NCBI RefSeq assembly: GCF_008064635.1
Contig: NZ_VRYZ01000001.1
Location: forward strand, 620,001-684,000
Reading direction: 5' to 3'
Source: Parahaliea aestuarii
GTDB lineage: Bacteria; Pseudomonadota; Gammaproteobacteria; Pseudomonadales; Halieaceae
Length of the DNA: 64,000 nucleotides
Positions 30,291 to 40,868 of this stretch are shown here, piece after piece. A model generated the notes under the pieces. It did not search any database. It was not told the DNA's origin and worked only from the letters and a program-made list of their open reading frames with translations. Made by a program: the position numbers and the translations under genes. Position 1 is the stretch's first letter, and every line of letters begins with the position of its first letter.

Positions 30291-30884
30291 ATGAACGCAC
30301 TGGCGCGCGCCTACTACTGTATTCACGAAGCTATTTTCCCCCGCCTTGCGCATCTCGACGGACTGGCACCGCTGGCCATGCGCCTGTACCTGGTCCCGGT
30401 GCTGTGGACGGCGGGCAACCAGAAGATTGCCAATATGGAGTCCACCATCGAATGGTTTGGCAATCCCGAGTGGGGCCTGGGCCTGCCGGCTCCCGCCCTG
30501 CTGGCCCACCTGGCGGCTTACACCGAGGCCATCGGTGCCCTGCTGTTGCTGGTGGGGCTGGCGGTTCGCTGGGTCAGTGTGCCGCTGATGATCACCATGG
30601 CGGTCGCCGCCATCACCGTACACTGGGCCAACGGCTGGGCAGCCATAGCGGACTCCAGCGCCCAGGAGGTGGCCATCCGGCTCGGTGAAGCCAAGGATAT
30701 CCTGCGCGAGCACGGCAATTACCGATGGCTCACCGAGAAGGGCAATTTCGTGGTGCTCAACAACGGTATCGAGTTTGCCGTCACCTACTTCATCATGCTG
30801 CTGAGCCTGTTTTTCACCGGCGGCGGGCGCTATGTCAGCGTCGACTATTACCTGTCGCGCCTCTACCCCCGCAGCCGCGTATAA
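30291..30884 (+). CDS. DoxX-family membrane protein
   Basis: A 197-residue protein with four hydrophobic segments (PLAMRLYLVPVLWTAG, LAAYTEAIGALLLLVGLAV, LMITMAVAAITVHW and FAVTYFIMLLSLFFTGGG). This matches the DoxX family. An extra 30-residue soluble insert lies between helices three and four (about 120-155). Start ATG 30291; upstream in-frame starts fall inside moeB. Role unknown, perhaps redox related as in other DoxX proteins. Confidence 0.85.
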   Translation: MNALARAYYCIHEAIFPRLAHLDGLAPLAMRLYLVPVLWTAGNQKIANMESTIEWFGNPEWGLGLPAPALLAHLAAYTEAIGALLLLVGLAVRWVSVPLMITMAVAAITVHWANGWAAIADSSAQEVAIRLGEAKDILREHGNYRWLTEKGNFVVLNNGIEFAVTYFIMLLSLFFTGGGRYVSVDYYLSRLYPRSRV

Positions 30885-30970
30885 TACGTACCCGCCACCC
30901 GGCGCACGCCACAGGCGGGTCGCCGGCAAAGGTGGTAGACTAGCGCGTTTTTTGGGCAACAGGACATCGA

Positions 30971-32359
30971 GTGATCAAGCATCTGGTGGGTCGTATCGTC
31001 GGTAAAGGCGGTGCGGAACCCGAATCTCAGGCCCCGGCGGGCAAGCACCCCGCGGCCGGACAAAAGGGCCCGCGCCCGGAATCCGAGGCGCCCCGCGCCC
31101 ATCCGCGCGAAGCGGGCAAGGGCAAGAACAATCGCAAGCGCCAGCCAAAGGCGCCGGCCGAACCCTGGAGTGTTGACCAGTTCCCGGTGGAGCCGGAAGA
31201 GGGCAAAACCCGCTTTCACGACCTGGGGCTGCGCGACGAGCTGATGCACGGCATCGCCGATCTCGGCTTCAAATACTGCTCCCCTATCCAGGCCTCAGTA
31301 CTGCCCCACACGCTGCAGGGCCACGATGCCATCGGCAAGGCCCAGACAGGTACCGGGAAAACCGCGGCCTTCCTGATAACCGCTTTCAATGACCTGCTCT
31401 GTCACCCGGCCGAGGGCGAGCGCTTTCTGGGCGAGCCGCGGGCGCTGGTAATTGCCCCCACCCGCGAGCTGGTGATGCAGATTGCCGAGGACGCCAGGGA
31501 TCTTGGCAAGCACACCGGCCTCAGTACGGTCACTCTGATCGGTGGCATGGATTACCAGAAGCAGTTGAACCAGCTCAATCGCCGGGTGGTCGACCTGGTG
31601 GTGGCGACCCCGGGGCGCCTGATCGACTTCATGACCCGCCGCGACCTGTTCCTGGACCGGGTGGAAATCCTGGTGCTGGACGAGGCCGACCGCATGCTGG
31701 ACATGGGGTTCATTCCCCAGGTGAAGCGCATTGTGCGCGCCACACCGAACAAGGAAGATCGCCAGACCCTGCTGTTCTCAGCCACCTTTACCCAGGACAT
31801 TATCAACCTGTCCAACCAGTGGACCTTTCACCCGGTCACCGTGGAGATCGAGCCCGACCATGTGGCGACCGACACCGTGGACCAGAAGGTCTACCTGGTC
31901 AGTAGCGAGCAGCGCTACCGCGTGTTGACCAACCTGCTGCGCGGCCCCGATGCCCAGAGCGTGATCGTATTTGCCAATCGCCGCGACCAGGTGCGCCGCC
32001 TGCACGAGCGCCTGCGCAAGTCCGGTGTGAAGGCGGGCATCCTGTCCGGCGAGATTCCACAGGCCAAGCGCACCCGCACGCTGGAGCAGTTCAAGAGCGG
32101 TGAAATCAAGGTACTCGTGGCCACCGATGTGGCCGGACGGGGCATTCACGTGGATGGCGTGACCCACGTGGTGAACTACAACCTGCCGGAAGACCCGGAA
32201 GATTACGTCCACCGTATCGGTCGTACCGGCCGCGCCGGCGCCAGTGGTACCTCCATCAGTTTCGCCAGTGAAGACGACGCGTTTCTGCTGCCGGACCTGG
32301 AAGCTCTGCTGGGGGAGCCACTGGAGTGCACCCATCCCCCCAGGGATCTGCTGGTCTGA
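30971..32359 (+). CDS. rhlB: DEAD-box RNA helicase, RhlB-like
   Basis: A 462-residue protein from GTG 30971. An N-terminal basic, Pro/Ala-rich extension (about 1-70) precedes the helicase core. Motifs are the Q-motif ([10 protein letters not shown]), [20 protein letters not shown] in [16 protein letters not shown], and [10 protein letters not shown]. The core and the extension resemble Pseudomonas RhlB rather than RhlE. It ends 6 bp from the convergent cysZ. Confidence 0.85.
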   Translation: MIKHLVGRIVGKGGAEPESQAPAGKHPAAGQKGPRPESEAPRAHPREAGKGKNNRKRQPKAPAEPWSVDQFPVEPEEGKTRFHDLGLRDELMHGIADLGFKYCSPIQASVLPHTLQGHDAIGKAQTGTGKTAAFLITAFNDLLCHPAEGERFLGEPRALVIAPTRELVMQIAEDARDLGKHTGLSTVTLIGGMDYQKQLNQLNRRVVDLVVATPGRLIDFMTRRDLFLDRVEILVLDEADRMLDMGFIPQVKRIVRATPNKEDRQTLLFSATFTQDIINLSNQWTFHPVTVEIEPDHVATDTVDQKVYLVSSEQRYRVLTNLLRGPDAQSVIVFANRRDQVRRLHERLRKSGVKAGILSGEIPQAKRTRTLEQFKSGEIKVLVATDVAGRGIHVDGVTHVVNYNLPEDPEDYVHRIGRTGRAGASGTSISFASEDDAFLLPDLEALLGEPLECTHPPRDLLV

Positions 32360-32365
32360 AGCCTG

Positions 32366-33103
32366 CTATTGCCGGGGCGCCAGTTCCCGGCACCACAGCA
32401 GGGTTGCCCCGACAACCGCCGAGGGCACCACAAAGAAGTTCACCACCGGAATGGCCGCGCCCAGGGCCACCAGCCCGCCAAAGCCCATGCTGGACAGGCG
32501 CCGGCTGCGCACGGCTTCTTTCACGTCTGCGAAGCTCAGGCGGTGGTTGTCCATCGGGTAGTCGACGAACTGGATGCTCATCATCCAGGCCCCGAGCAGG
32601 AACCACAGCACCGGTGCCAGGGCGTTAAGGGCGGGGATAAAACTCAGGACCAATACCAGCAGCGCCATCGGCACGTAGTAGAGCAGCTTGGCCAGTTCCC
32701 TGACGATGCCCCGGGGTACCTCCAGCAGCGCGGTACCGATGCCCTCCAGTCCCGCTACCTCACGACCGGTGATGAGCTCTTCGGCTTTCTCCGCCAGCAG
32801 GGAATTGAAGGGGGAGGCGATCAGCAGGGCGAGGGCGGTGAAGGTGTAACCCGTTGCCAGGCTGAACACCAGGCCGATCAGCGGCCAGATAATCCACTCC
32901 AGAAACGACAGCCAGTCCGGGATGAAACCCAGCCAGTACTCCATGTGGCTGGCGAGATAGCTGTAGGCGACGCCGAGCAGCGAGGCGAAGATCAGCACAT
33001 TCACCACCAGGGGAATCAGTACAAACAGCCGCAGGCGGGGGTGGGTGAGCAGGCGGGCGCCCTCTATCAAATAGCCGGCGCCCTGGATGGCGTTACCCTT
33101 CAT
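32366..33103 (-). CDS. cysZ: Sulfate transporter CysZ family
   Basis: A 245-residue inner-membrane protein matching CysZ in length and in the sequence GAGYLIEGARLLTHPRLR near the start. It has hydrophobic segments at about 27-50, 75-100 and two central pairs, with SPFNSLLAEKAE between them. CysZ mediates sulfate uptake for cysteine synthesis. It overlaps the upstream CWC gene by 11 bp. Confidence 0.88.
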   Translation of the reverse strand: MKGNAIQGAGYLIEGARLLTHPRLRLFVLIPLVVNVLIFASLLGVAYSYLASHMEYWLGFIPDWLSFLEWIIWPLIGLVFSLATGYTFTALALLIASPFNSLLAEKAEELITGREVAGLEGIGTALLEVPRGIVRELAKLLYYVPMALLVLVLSFIPALNALAPVLWFLLGAWMMSIQFVDYPMDNHRLSFADVKEAVRSRRLSSMGFGGLVALGAAIPVVNFFVVPSAVVGATLLWCRELAPRQ

Positions 33104-33326
33104 TTCGGTCTCCGCAGTGTTGGTTGCCGGCCGTCTCGCTGCCGCGTCCGCAGGCGGGGCACAGACAGGATGTGCCGCGCGCGGCCGGGGGAACTGCAGC
33201 CAGTGCCGCGCGGTCGATAGGAGTGGAGGCGCACCAGCAGTCCCCGATATCGCCTCCGCGGGCTACGGCGCAGTGGTTGTCCGCGCCGCAGAGCGGACAG
33301 TAAATGGCGGTGTTGGAGGTGTCCAT
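33093..33326 (-). CDS. Cysteine-rich CWC small protein
   Basis: A 77-residue protein with eight or more cysteines: CPLCGADNHC, DCWC, CLCPACG. The pattern fits the Cys-rich CWC family, probably a zinc-ribbon-like fold. Function unknown. It overlaps the start of cysZ, suggesting translational coupling. Confidence 0.8.
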   Translation of the reverse strand: MDTSNTAIYCPLCGADNHCAVARGGDIGDCWCASTPIDRAALAAVPPAARGTSCLCPACGRGSETAGNQHCGDRNEG

Positions 33327-33439
33327 GCTGGATTACCGGCGCAAATGTAGCGGCTATAATAGCGAACCTTGGTGTTCCAACCACCTTGGGGAGCACTGAT
33401 CCTGGATAATCAGGCGCCTGGAGTGCCAGGGTGATGTAC

Positions 33440-34042
33440 ATGACAGACGACGAATTCTCCCTGTTCGAGCAGGAAATGGCCGGTGTAAAGCGGCTGCGAC
33501 AGGACGAACGGGTGGCGCGCCGCGCCGCTGGCGAGTCAGCGCAGGCTCTCGCCCATCGCCGCCAGGCCGCCGTTACCGACAGCAGCGAGGACCCCAATAC
33601 CCTCAGTGACCGGGAGATTGCCCCCCTCGACCCTTGGTACGTGCTGGAATTCAAGCGTCCGGGTGTGCAGAACGGGGTATACCGCAGGCTCTGCCAGGGG
33701 CGCTATGAATTCGAGGCCCGGCTCGACCTGCACCGGATGACGGTGGCCGTGGCGCGCAGGGAAATTTTCGAATTTATCGAGCAGTGCCATGACTATGGCC
33801 TGCGCAGTGTGCTGCTGGTGCATGGCAAGGGCGAGCGCAAGCCCGAGCGGGCGCGCAGCGCAGTGCTCAAGGCCTATGTCGATGTCTGGCTGCGCGACCT
33901 CGACACCGTGCAGGCCTTCCACAGCGCGCAACCCCGCCACGGTGGCACCGGGGCGGTATATATTCTGCTGAAAAAGAGTGAGGAGAAAAAGCGCGAGAAT
34001 CGCGAACGATTCATGAAGGGGCGGGTGCCCTACGAGCGCTGA
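33440..34042 (+). CDS. Smr-domain protein, SmrA-like endonuclease
   Basis: A 200-residue protein with a charged N-terminal region and a C-terminal Smr domain (about 90-185). The domain has LDLHRMTV, LLVHGKGER and a closing HGGTGAVYILLKK. Smr proteins are nucleases acting on DNA or on stalled-ribosome mRNA. ATG 33440 has AGGGTG 6 bp upstream; GTG 33431 and ATG 33434 are alternatives. Confidence 0.88.
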   Translation: MTDDEFSLFEQEMAGVKRLRQDERVARRAAGESAQALAHRRQAAVTDSSEDPNTLSDREIAPLDPWYVLEFKRPGVQNGVYRRLCQGRYEFEARLDLHRMTVAVARREIFEFIEQCHDYGLRSVLLVHGKGERKPERARSAVLKAYVDVWLRDLDTVQAFHSAQPRHGGTGAVYILLKKSEEKKRENRERFMKGRVPYER

Positions 34043-34068
34043 GGCCCGCCGGCGCACCGGACACGCTC

Positions 34069-34359
34069 TTACTCAGCGCCGGCCTGGCGCAGGATGTCAG
34101 CGTAATCGCCGCCGTGGCGGTGTTCGCTGACAATGGTCAGAACGTTGCGACCGTCGCTGCCACTGGCATTGATGTCGCGGCCCTGCTCCCTGAACATTCC
34201 CACAAACAGTTCGAAGTCCGAAGCGCGCATGCTCTGGTAGGCCTTCAGCAGCATGTGGAAGTCTTCGTTGCTGCCATCGTAGCTGCGCACGTTCAGGAAG
34301 CTGCGCACATGGTCCTCGGTCCAGACTTCGTCGATGACCTTTTCTTTGTCTTTCTTCAT
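34069..34359 (-). CDS. PA4642-family conserved small protein
   Basis: A 96-residue protein beginning KKDKEKVIDEVWTEDHVRSFL, resembling the PA4642 family of pseudomonads by recognition. It is helical, charged and soluble, with an ankyrin-like stretch near the end (GRDINASGSDGRNVLTIV). Function unknown. It lies 4 bp downstream of gatB on the same strand, so likely in the gat operon. Confidence 0.8.
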   Translation of the reverse strand: MKKDKEKVIDEVWTEDHVRSFLNVRSYDGSNEDFHMLLKAYQSMRASDFELFVGMFREQGRDINASGSDGRNVLTIVSEHRHGGDYADILRQAGAE

Positions 34360-34363
34360 TTCC

Positions 34364-35806
34364 TTACCCTAACTTGTCGGCCAGCAGTTGGTTGACCATT
34401 TGCGGATTGGCCTGGCCCTTCGATACTTTCATCACCTGGCCGACAAAGAAGCCCACCAGTTTCTTGCGCTTGCCCTCGTCGGCGGCGCGGTACTGCTCAA
34501 CCTGCTCCGGGTTTCCGTCGATCACGCTGGCCACCATGGCTTCCAGTTCGCCGCTGTCGGAGACCTGCTTCAGGCCTTTGGCGGCGATCACGCTGTCGGC
34601 ATCGCCCTCGCCATTCCACATGGACTCGAACACCTGCTTGGCGATCTTGCCCGAGATGCTGTTGTCGAGAATGCGCTGGATGAGTTGCGCCAGGTGGGGG
34701 GCGGGCACCGGGCAGTCGGTGATGTCTTTCTCGTCGCGGTTGAGCCGGCCGAGCAGTTCCACCTGTACCCAGTTGGCGGCGATCTTGGCGTCACCGGCCT
34801 CGCTGGCCACCGCTTCGAAATAGTCCGCCAGCGGGCGGCTGGCGGCGAGCACGCCGGCGTCGTAATCGCCGAGGCCGTAGTCGCTGACGAAGCGGGCGCG
34901 TTTCTCCCGCGGCAGCTCCGGTAGCAGTTCGCGCAGTTCTTCGATGAAGGCGTCGTCGAGTTCCACCGGCAGCAGGTCCGGTTCCGGGAAGTAGCGGTAG
35001 TCGTTGGCCACTTCCTTGGAGCGCATCGGCCGTGTCTCGTTGCGGTCGGCATCGTAGAGGCGGGTTTCCTGCACCACCTTGCCGCCGTCTTCGAGAATGT
35101 CGGACTGACGCTCTATCTCGTGCTGGATGGCTTTTTCCACAAAGCGGAAGGAGTTGACGTTCTTGATCTCCGCCCGGGTGCCGAGGGTATCCGAACCCAC
35201 GGGACGCAGGGAGATGTTGATGTCGCAGCGCATCGAGCCCTCGGCCATGTTGCCGTCGGAGATGCCGAGGTAGGTCACCAGGGAATGCAGGGCCTTGAGG
35301 TAGGCCACGGCCTCCTCGGCGCTGCGAATGTCGGGGTCGGTCACGATCTCCAGCAGGGGCGTGCCGGCGCGATTGAGGTCGATGCCGCTGCAGCCGTGGA
35401 AATCCTCGTGCAGGGATTTACCGGCGTCTTCCTCCAGGTGGGCGCGGGTGATGCCGATCTCCCGGGTGCTGCCGTCTTCGAGTTGAATCTCGAAGGTGCC
35501 GCGGCCGACGACAGGATCGCTGAACTGGCTGATCTGGTAGCCCTTGGGCAGGTCCGGGTAGAAGTAGTTCTTGCGGTCGAACACCGAGCGGCGCCCGATC
35601 TCGGCGCCGATACCAAGGCCAAACATCACCGCAAAGCGCACTGCCTGTTCGTTCAGCACTGGCAGCATGCCGGGCATGGCCAGGTCCACGGCGCTGGCCT
35701 GGGTGTTGGGCTCTGCGCCGAATGCAGTGGCGGAGCCGGAAAAAATCTTCGACTGGGTGGCCAGCTGGAGATGGACTTCCAGGCCGATGACGGTCTCAAA
35801 ATGCAT
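34364..35806 (-). CDS. gatB: Asp/Glu-tRNA amidotransferase subunit B
   Basis: A 480-residue protein. The start [13 protein letters not shown] is diagnostic, with [18 protein letters not shown] and, further in, [13 protein letters not shown]-type sequence ([17 protein letters not shown]). It phosphorylates tRNA-bound Asp or Glu before amidation. It ends with the YqeY-like tail domain. It overlaps gatA by one base (TGATG). Confidence 0.98.
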   Translation of the reverse strand: MHFETVIGLEVHLQLATQSKIFSGSATAFGAEPNTQASAVDLAMPGMLPVLNEQAVRFAVMFGLGIGAEIGRRSVFDRKNYFYPDLPKGYQISQFSDPVVGRGTFEIQLEDGSTREIGITRAHLEEDAGKSLHEDFHGCSGIDLNRAGTPLLEIVTDPDIRSAEEAVAYLKALHSLVTYLGISDGNMAEGSMRCDINISLRPVGSDTLGTRAEIKNVNSFRFVEKAIQHEIERQSDILEDGGKVVQETRLYDADRNETRPMRSKEVANDYRYFPEPDLLPVELDDAFIEELRELLPELPREKRARFVSDYGLGDYDAGVLAASRPLADYFEAVASEAGDAKIAANWVQVELLGRLNRDEKDITDCPVPAPHLAQLIQRILDNSISGKIAKQVFESMWNGEGDADSVIAAKGLKQVSDSGELEAMVASVIDGNPEQVEQYRAADEGKRKKLVGFFVGQVMKVSKGQANPQMVNQLLADKLG

Positions 35807-37269
35807 CAGGCGGCCCCTCCGGCGATGTCGGGTGTGCGGGTGTGCCAGTCTGTGGCCTGCTGGAAGCGGTGGGCCACGTTCAGCAGGCGGCCTTCGTCGA
35901 AATGCCGGCCGATCAGTTGCAGTCCAACCGGCTTGCCGTCGACAAGGCCGGCGGGCACCGACATGCCCGGCAGGCCGGCCAGGTTCACCGCCAGGGTGTA
36001 GACGTCCTCCAGGTACATCGCCACCGGGTCGGAAATCTTCTCACCGATACCGAAGGCGGGGCCGGGTGCCGTGGGGCCGGCAATCACGTCGACCGATTCA
36101 AAACAGGCCAGGAAGTCGTCGCGGATCAGGCGCCGGGCCTGCTGCGCCTTCCTGTAGTAGGCGTCGTAGTAGCCGGCGGAGAGAGCGTAGGTGCCAACCA
36201 GTATGCGCCGCTTCACTTCGTCGCCGAAGCCCTCTTCCCGGGTGCGGGTGTAGAGGTCGTGCAGATTCTCGGGGCTGTCGCAGCGGTGGCCGTAGCGCAC
36301 GCCGTCAAAGCGCGACAGGTTGGTGGAGGCCTCCGCCGGGGCGATGATGTAGTAGGTGGGAATGGTCAGGTGACTGTTGGGCAGCTCGACCTCCACCAGT
36401 GTGGCGCCCTGGCTTTCCAGCTCCCTCAGGGCGGCCTGGATGCATTCGCCGGTGGCGGCGTCCAGCCCCTCGCCAAAGTACTCTTTTGGCAGGCCGATGC
36501 GCAGGCCTTCCAGGGGGCGCTCCAGTTCCGCGCAGTAGTCGGGCACCTCGCGCCGGGTGGAGGTGGAGTCCGCCGGGTCGTGGCCGGCCATCGCGTTCAG
36601 CAGCAGGGCGCAGTCCTCGGCGCTGCGTGCCATGGGGCCGCCCTGGTCGAGGCTGGAGGCGTAGGCCACTATGCCCAGTCGCGATACCCGGCCATAGGTG
36701 GGCTTGAGGCCGGTGATGCCGCAAAAGGCGGCCGGCTGGCGGATGGAGCCGCCGGTATCGGTACCGGTGGCGGCGGGCACCAGGCCGGCGGCCACCGCCG
36801 CTGCGGAACCGCCGGAGGAGCCGCCCGGCACCAGGCCTGTGTGCCAGGGGTTTTTCACCGGCCCGTAGTAGCTGTTTTCATTGGAGGAGCCCATGGCGAA
36901 CTCGTCCATATTGGTCTTGCCCAGGCACACTGTGCCGGCATCGGCCAACTGTCGCACGACAGTGGCGTCGTAGGGCGGCACAAAGTTGTCCAGCATGCGC
37001 GAGCCGCAACTGGTGCGCACCCCATCGGTACAGAAAATGTCCTTGTGGGCGATGGGTATACCGGTCAGCGGGCCGGCGCCGCCGGCGGCCAGTATGCGGT
37101 CAGCGTGGTCGGCAGCGGCCAGGGCCTGCTCACCGGTCACGGTAATGAAACTGTTGAGTTGGCTGTCCAGCTGGCCGATGCGGTCCAGCAGGTGCCGGGT
37201 CAGTTCAACACTGGAAAAGCGCTTTTCACGTAGCCCGCGGGAGAGCTGGGCAACGGTTTGGTCATGCAT
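35806..37269 (-). CDS. gatA: Asp/Glu-tRNA amidotransferase subunit A
   Basis: A 487-residue amidase that releases ammonia from glutamine. The Ser-cisSer-Lys triad is in [10 protein letters not shown] (Lys), [16 protein letters not shown] and [12 protein letters not shown]. It works with GatB and GatC to make Gln-tRNA or Asn-tRNA. Since the window also has a tRNA-Gln, its target could be either; the genome's Gln/Asn synthetases would decide. Confidence 0.98.
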   Translation of the reverse strand: MHDQTVAQLSRGLREKRFSSVELTRHLLDRIGQLDSQLNSFITVTGEQALAAADHADRILAAGGAGPLTGIPIAHKDIFCTDGVRTSCGSRMLDNFVPPYDATVVRQLADAGTVCLGKTNMDEFAMGSSNENSYYGPVKNPWHTGLVPGGSSGGSAAAVAAGLVPAATGTDTGGSIRQPAAFCGITGLKPTYGRVSRLGIVAYASSLDQGGPMARSAEDCALLLNAMAGHDPADSTSTRREVPDYCAELERPLEGLRIGLPKEYFGEGLDAATGECIQAALRELESQGATLVEVELPNSHLTIPTYYIIAPAEASTNLSRFDGVRYGHRCDSPENLHDLYTRTREEGFGDEVKRRILVGTYALSAGYYDAYYRKAQQARRLIRDDFLACFESVDVIAGPTAPGPAFGIGEKISDPVAMYLEDVYTLAVNLAGLPGMSVPAGLVDGKPVGLQLIGRHFDEGRLLNVAHRFQQATDWHTRTPDIAGGAA

Positions 37270-37293
37270 GGGAATGATCCTGGAACAGCGTGC

Positions 37294-37605
37294 TTACTCG
37301 ATGACTTTGGGCACCAGATAGAGTCCGTTCTCCACCGCCGGGGCGATGGCCTGGAAGTCCTCGCGGCGGTTGCCCTCGGTGACAACATCCGGGCGCAGGG
37401 CCTGGGTGGCATCGAGGGGATTGGCCATCGGCTCGATGCCCGCGGTGTCGGCGGCCTGCAGGGTGTCGACCATGGCGAGAATGCGAGTGATGCGACTGGC
37501 CACCTCGGCGGTCTGGTCGGCGGCGATGCGGATGCGCGCCAGTTCGGCGATTTTCTCGATCTCTTCCCGGTCGACGGACGGTGCTGTGGACGGCTTGTCG
37601 GACAT
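37294..37605 (-). CDS. gatC: Asp/Glu-tRNA amidotransferase subunit C
   Basis: A 103-residue protein with the family features IEKIAELARIRI, a middle IEPMANPLDATQALRPD and the end VENGLYLVPKVIE. It stabilises the GatA-GatB complex. ATG 37605 is the start; a longer frame to 37674 has no family homology. It is the first gene of gatCAB. Confidence 0.95.
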   Translation of the reverse strand: MSDKPSTAPSVDREEIEKIAELARIRIAADQTAEVASRITRILAMVDTLQAADTAGIEPMANPLDATQALRPDVVTEGNRREDFQAIAPAVENGLYLVPKVIE

Positions 37606-37709
37606 GGTCTGTCCCGGTCTCCAAAATTCGTTGGGAAGGGGCGGCAAAGCGCCGCGGGGGCGTAAACTTAACATATTTGCGCCTTGCTCAACATCCCCGC
37701 GATTGGTAG

Positions 37710-38891
<1,182 letters not shown>

Positions 38892-38947
38892 TCCGGCGTG
38901 CAGCCCCGGGCGTGCCCGCTTGGGGCGGGCCGCCCTAGGGAACTGCC

Positions 38948-39790
38948 ATAAAGCCGCTATTCGTCAAAGAGTCTCATCTCGGGTTGCGCATCGTGCTGAC
39001 CCTGCTGGTGGTGGCGGGTCTGATCGTTGCGGACATGCGATTCAACAGTCTGGACCGCACCCGCGCCATTCTCGACACCCTCGTTGCACCGGTGTACTGG
39101 GTGGCCGACATCCCCTCGCGCCTTGCCGAGTGGCGGCAAACCCACCTGGTATCACGCAGCACCCTGCAGGAAGACAATGATCGCCTGCGCCGTGAGAACC
39201 TGATCCTTGAGGGGCGCACCCAGCAAATGGCCTCGCTGCAGGCGGAGAACATCCGCCTGCGGGCACTGCTCAACTCCGCCGCCCTGCTGCGCGACGATGT
39301 GGTGGTCGCCGAACTGATCGGTGTGTCGCCGGATCCGGTGCGCCAGCAGGTTGTCATCAACAAGGGCTCCCGCGACGACGTCTACCTCGGCCAGGCCCTG
39401 ATTGATGCCGACGGCCTGATGGGCCAGGTCGTAGAGGTGGCCGAGTTCACTTCCCGCGTGCTGCTCATCACCGACCTTACCCACTCTGTGCCAGTGCAGA
39501 TCAACCGCAACGGCGTGCGCGCCATTGCCGAGGGCAACGGCACTCTCAGCGCGCTGGAAGTCCATCATGTTGCCGCGACGACGGATATCCGCGAGGGCGA
39601 CCTGCTGGTGACCTCGGGCCTCGGCGGGCGCTTTCCGGTGGGCTACCCGGTGGCGATTGTCACAGCGGTGGAGCGCGACCCGGGGCAGACCTTCGCCCGC
39701 ATCCTTGCCCAGCCTACAGCCGCCCTCGATCGCAGCCGCCATGTGCTGCTGGTGTTCACGGTGGACAAGGCCGATAGCGGCCCGGAGTAG
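38948..39790 (+). CDS. mreC: Rod-shape determining protein MreC, non-standard start
   Basis: A periplasmic partner of MreB with one N-terminal membrane helix, a coiled coil (LQEDNDRLRRENLILEG) and a beta-rich domain (VGVSPDP-type, GLMGQVVEVA, VTSGLGGRFPVGYPVAIV). The usual MreC N-terminus (KPLFxKxSxLGxR) is encoded from 38951. The only codon in start position is ATA 38948, with AGGGA 6 bp upstream and a stop in frame at 38936. The first ordinary start, TTG 38984, would remove 12 conserved residues and lacks a good ribosome-binding site. The ATA start gives 280 residues and the TTG start 268. Confidence 0.9.
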   Translation: MKPLFVKESHLGLRIVLTLLVVAGLIVADMRFNSLDRTRAILDTLVAPVYWVADIPSRLAEWRQTHLVSRSTLQEDNDRLRRENLILEGRTQQMASLQAENIRLRALLNSAALLRDDVVVAELIGVSPDPVRQQVVINKGSRDDVYLGQALIDADGLMGQVVEVAEFTSRVLLITDLTHSVPVQINRNGVRAIAEGNGTLSALEVHHVAATTDIREGDLLVTSGLGGRFPVGYPVAIVTAVERDPGQTFARILAQPTAALDRSRHVLLVFTVDKADSGPE

Positions 39791-39793
39791 ACG

Positions 39794-40276
39794 GTGGATA
39801 ACGCGCAGGGCTATTGGGTCGTGATCGCCACTTTGCTGGTGGCAGCGGTGCTGGCGGTTTTGCCGATGCCACTGTGGCTGGTGTGGTTGCGGCCGGAGTG
39901 GGTGGCGCTGGTGCTGGTGTACTGGTGTATTGCGCTGCCGCACAGGGTAGGCGTGGTGGCGGCACTGCTGGCCGGGATTGCCATGGATCTGCTGGAGGGG
40001 GCCATGCTGGGGCAGAATACCTTTGCCCTGGCGGTGGTCGCCCTGCTGTCGGTGGGGCTTTACCAGCGCCTGCGCCTGTTCAGCCTGTGGCAGCAGGCCG
40101 GTATGGTCTTCGTCCTGATCGGTATTCACCAGCTCATCTGCCAGTGGGTGCAGAATCTGGAAGGGGTGGGGGCCCGTTCGCCACTGTTCCTGCTGCCGGC
40201 CCTGAGCAGTGCCCTGCTCTGGCCGCTGGTGCTGACCCTGCTGCGCGGCCTGCGCCGCCACTACCGGGTGGCCTGA
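39794..40276 (+). CDS. mreD: Rod-shape determining protein MreD
   Basis: A 160-residue hydrophobic protein with five or so membrane helices, 3 bp after mreC. GLLGIxxD-like family sequence appears as LLAGIAMDLLEGAMLGQNTF, a clear MreD signature. GTG 39794 is the start. Confidence 0.95.
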   Translation: MDNAQGYWVVIATLLVAAVLAVLPMPLWLVWLRPEWVALVLVYWCIALPHRVGVVAALLAGIAMDLLEGAMLGQNTFALAVVALLSVGLYQRLRLFSLWQQAGMVFVLIGIHQLICQWVQNLEGVGARSPLFLLPALSSALLWPLVLTLLRGLRRHYRVA

Positions 40277-40277
40277 A

Positions 40278-40868
40278 GTGACGACCCTGGTGCTGGCATC
40301 GGCCTCCCCGCGGCGACGCGAACTGCTGGCGCAGATCGGCGTCGACTGCCAGGTGAGTCCTGCCGATATTGACGAAACGCCGCAGGCGGGGGAATCGCCT
40401 CAGGATTATGTTTGCCGCATGGCGCGGGAAAAGGCCGCTGCGGTGGCCGCTGCTCAGGCAGCGGATGTGGCGGTGCTGGCGGCGGATACCACCGTGGTGA
40501 TCGACGACGATGTGCTGGGCAAGCCGGGAGACCGCTTCGACGCCCTGGCCATGCTGGCGCGCCTCAGCGGTCGCACCCACCAGGTGATGAGCGCGGTCTG
40601 CCTCTGCAGAGGGCAGCGCCGTGAAGAGATAGTGGTGACCACCGAGGTGACCTTTGCGTCGCTCGACAGGGAACTCTGTGAAGCCTATCTGGCCACCGAC
40701 GAGCCCTGGGACAAGGCCGGCGCCTACGGTATCCAGGGGCTGGGCGCGGTGCTGGTGGATGCCATCAACGGCAGCTACAGCAATGTCGTCGGGCTGCCGC
40801 TGGCCGAAACCTGGCGCCTGCTGCGGGACTTCGGTATTGCTTCCGGCCTCGGAGGCGGCGATGAGTGA
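40278..40868 (+). CDS. maf: Maf-family nucleotide pyrophosphatase
   Basis: A 196-residue enzyme hydrolysing non-standard or pyrimidine NTPs (YhdE-like). Motifs are LASASPRRRELLAQIG, the Asp in AADTTVVID, GKPGD, SGRTHQVMSAV and AGAYGIQGLG. GTG 40278 starts 1 bp after mreD. The placement between mreD and rng is typical. Confidence 0.95.
   Translation: MTTLVLASASPRRRELLAQIGVDCQVSPADIDETPQAGESPQDYVCRMAREKAAAVAAAQAADVAVLAADTTVVIDDDVLGKPGDRFDALAMLARLSGRTHQVMSAVCLCRGQRREEIVVTTEVTFASLDRELCEAYLATDEPWDKAGAYGIQGLGAVLVDAINGSYSNVVGLPLAETWRLLRDFGIASGLGGGDE

Noticed and set aside
35842-37233. Open frame of 463 codons opposite gatA
   Set aside because: Shadow of GatA, whose triad motifs are intact.
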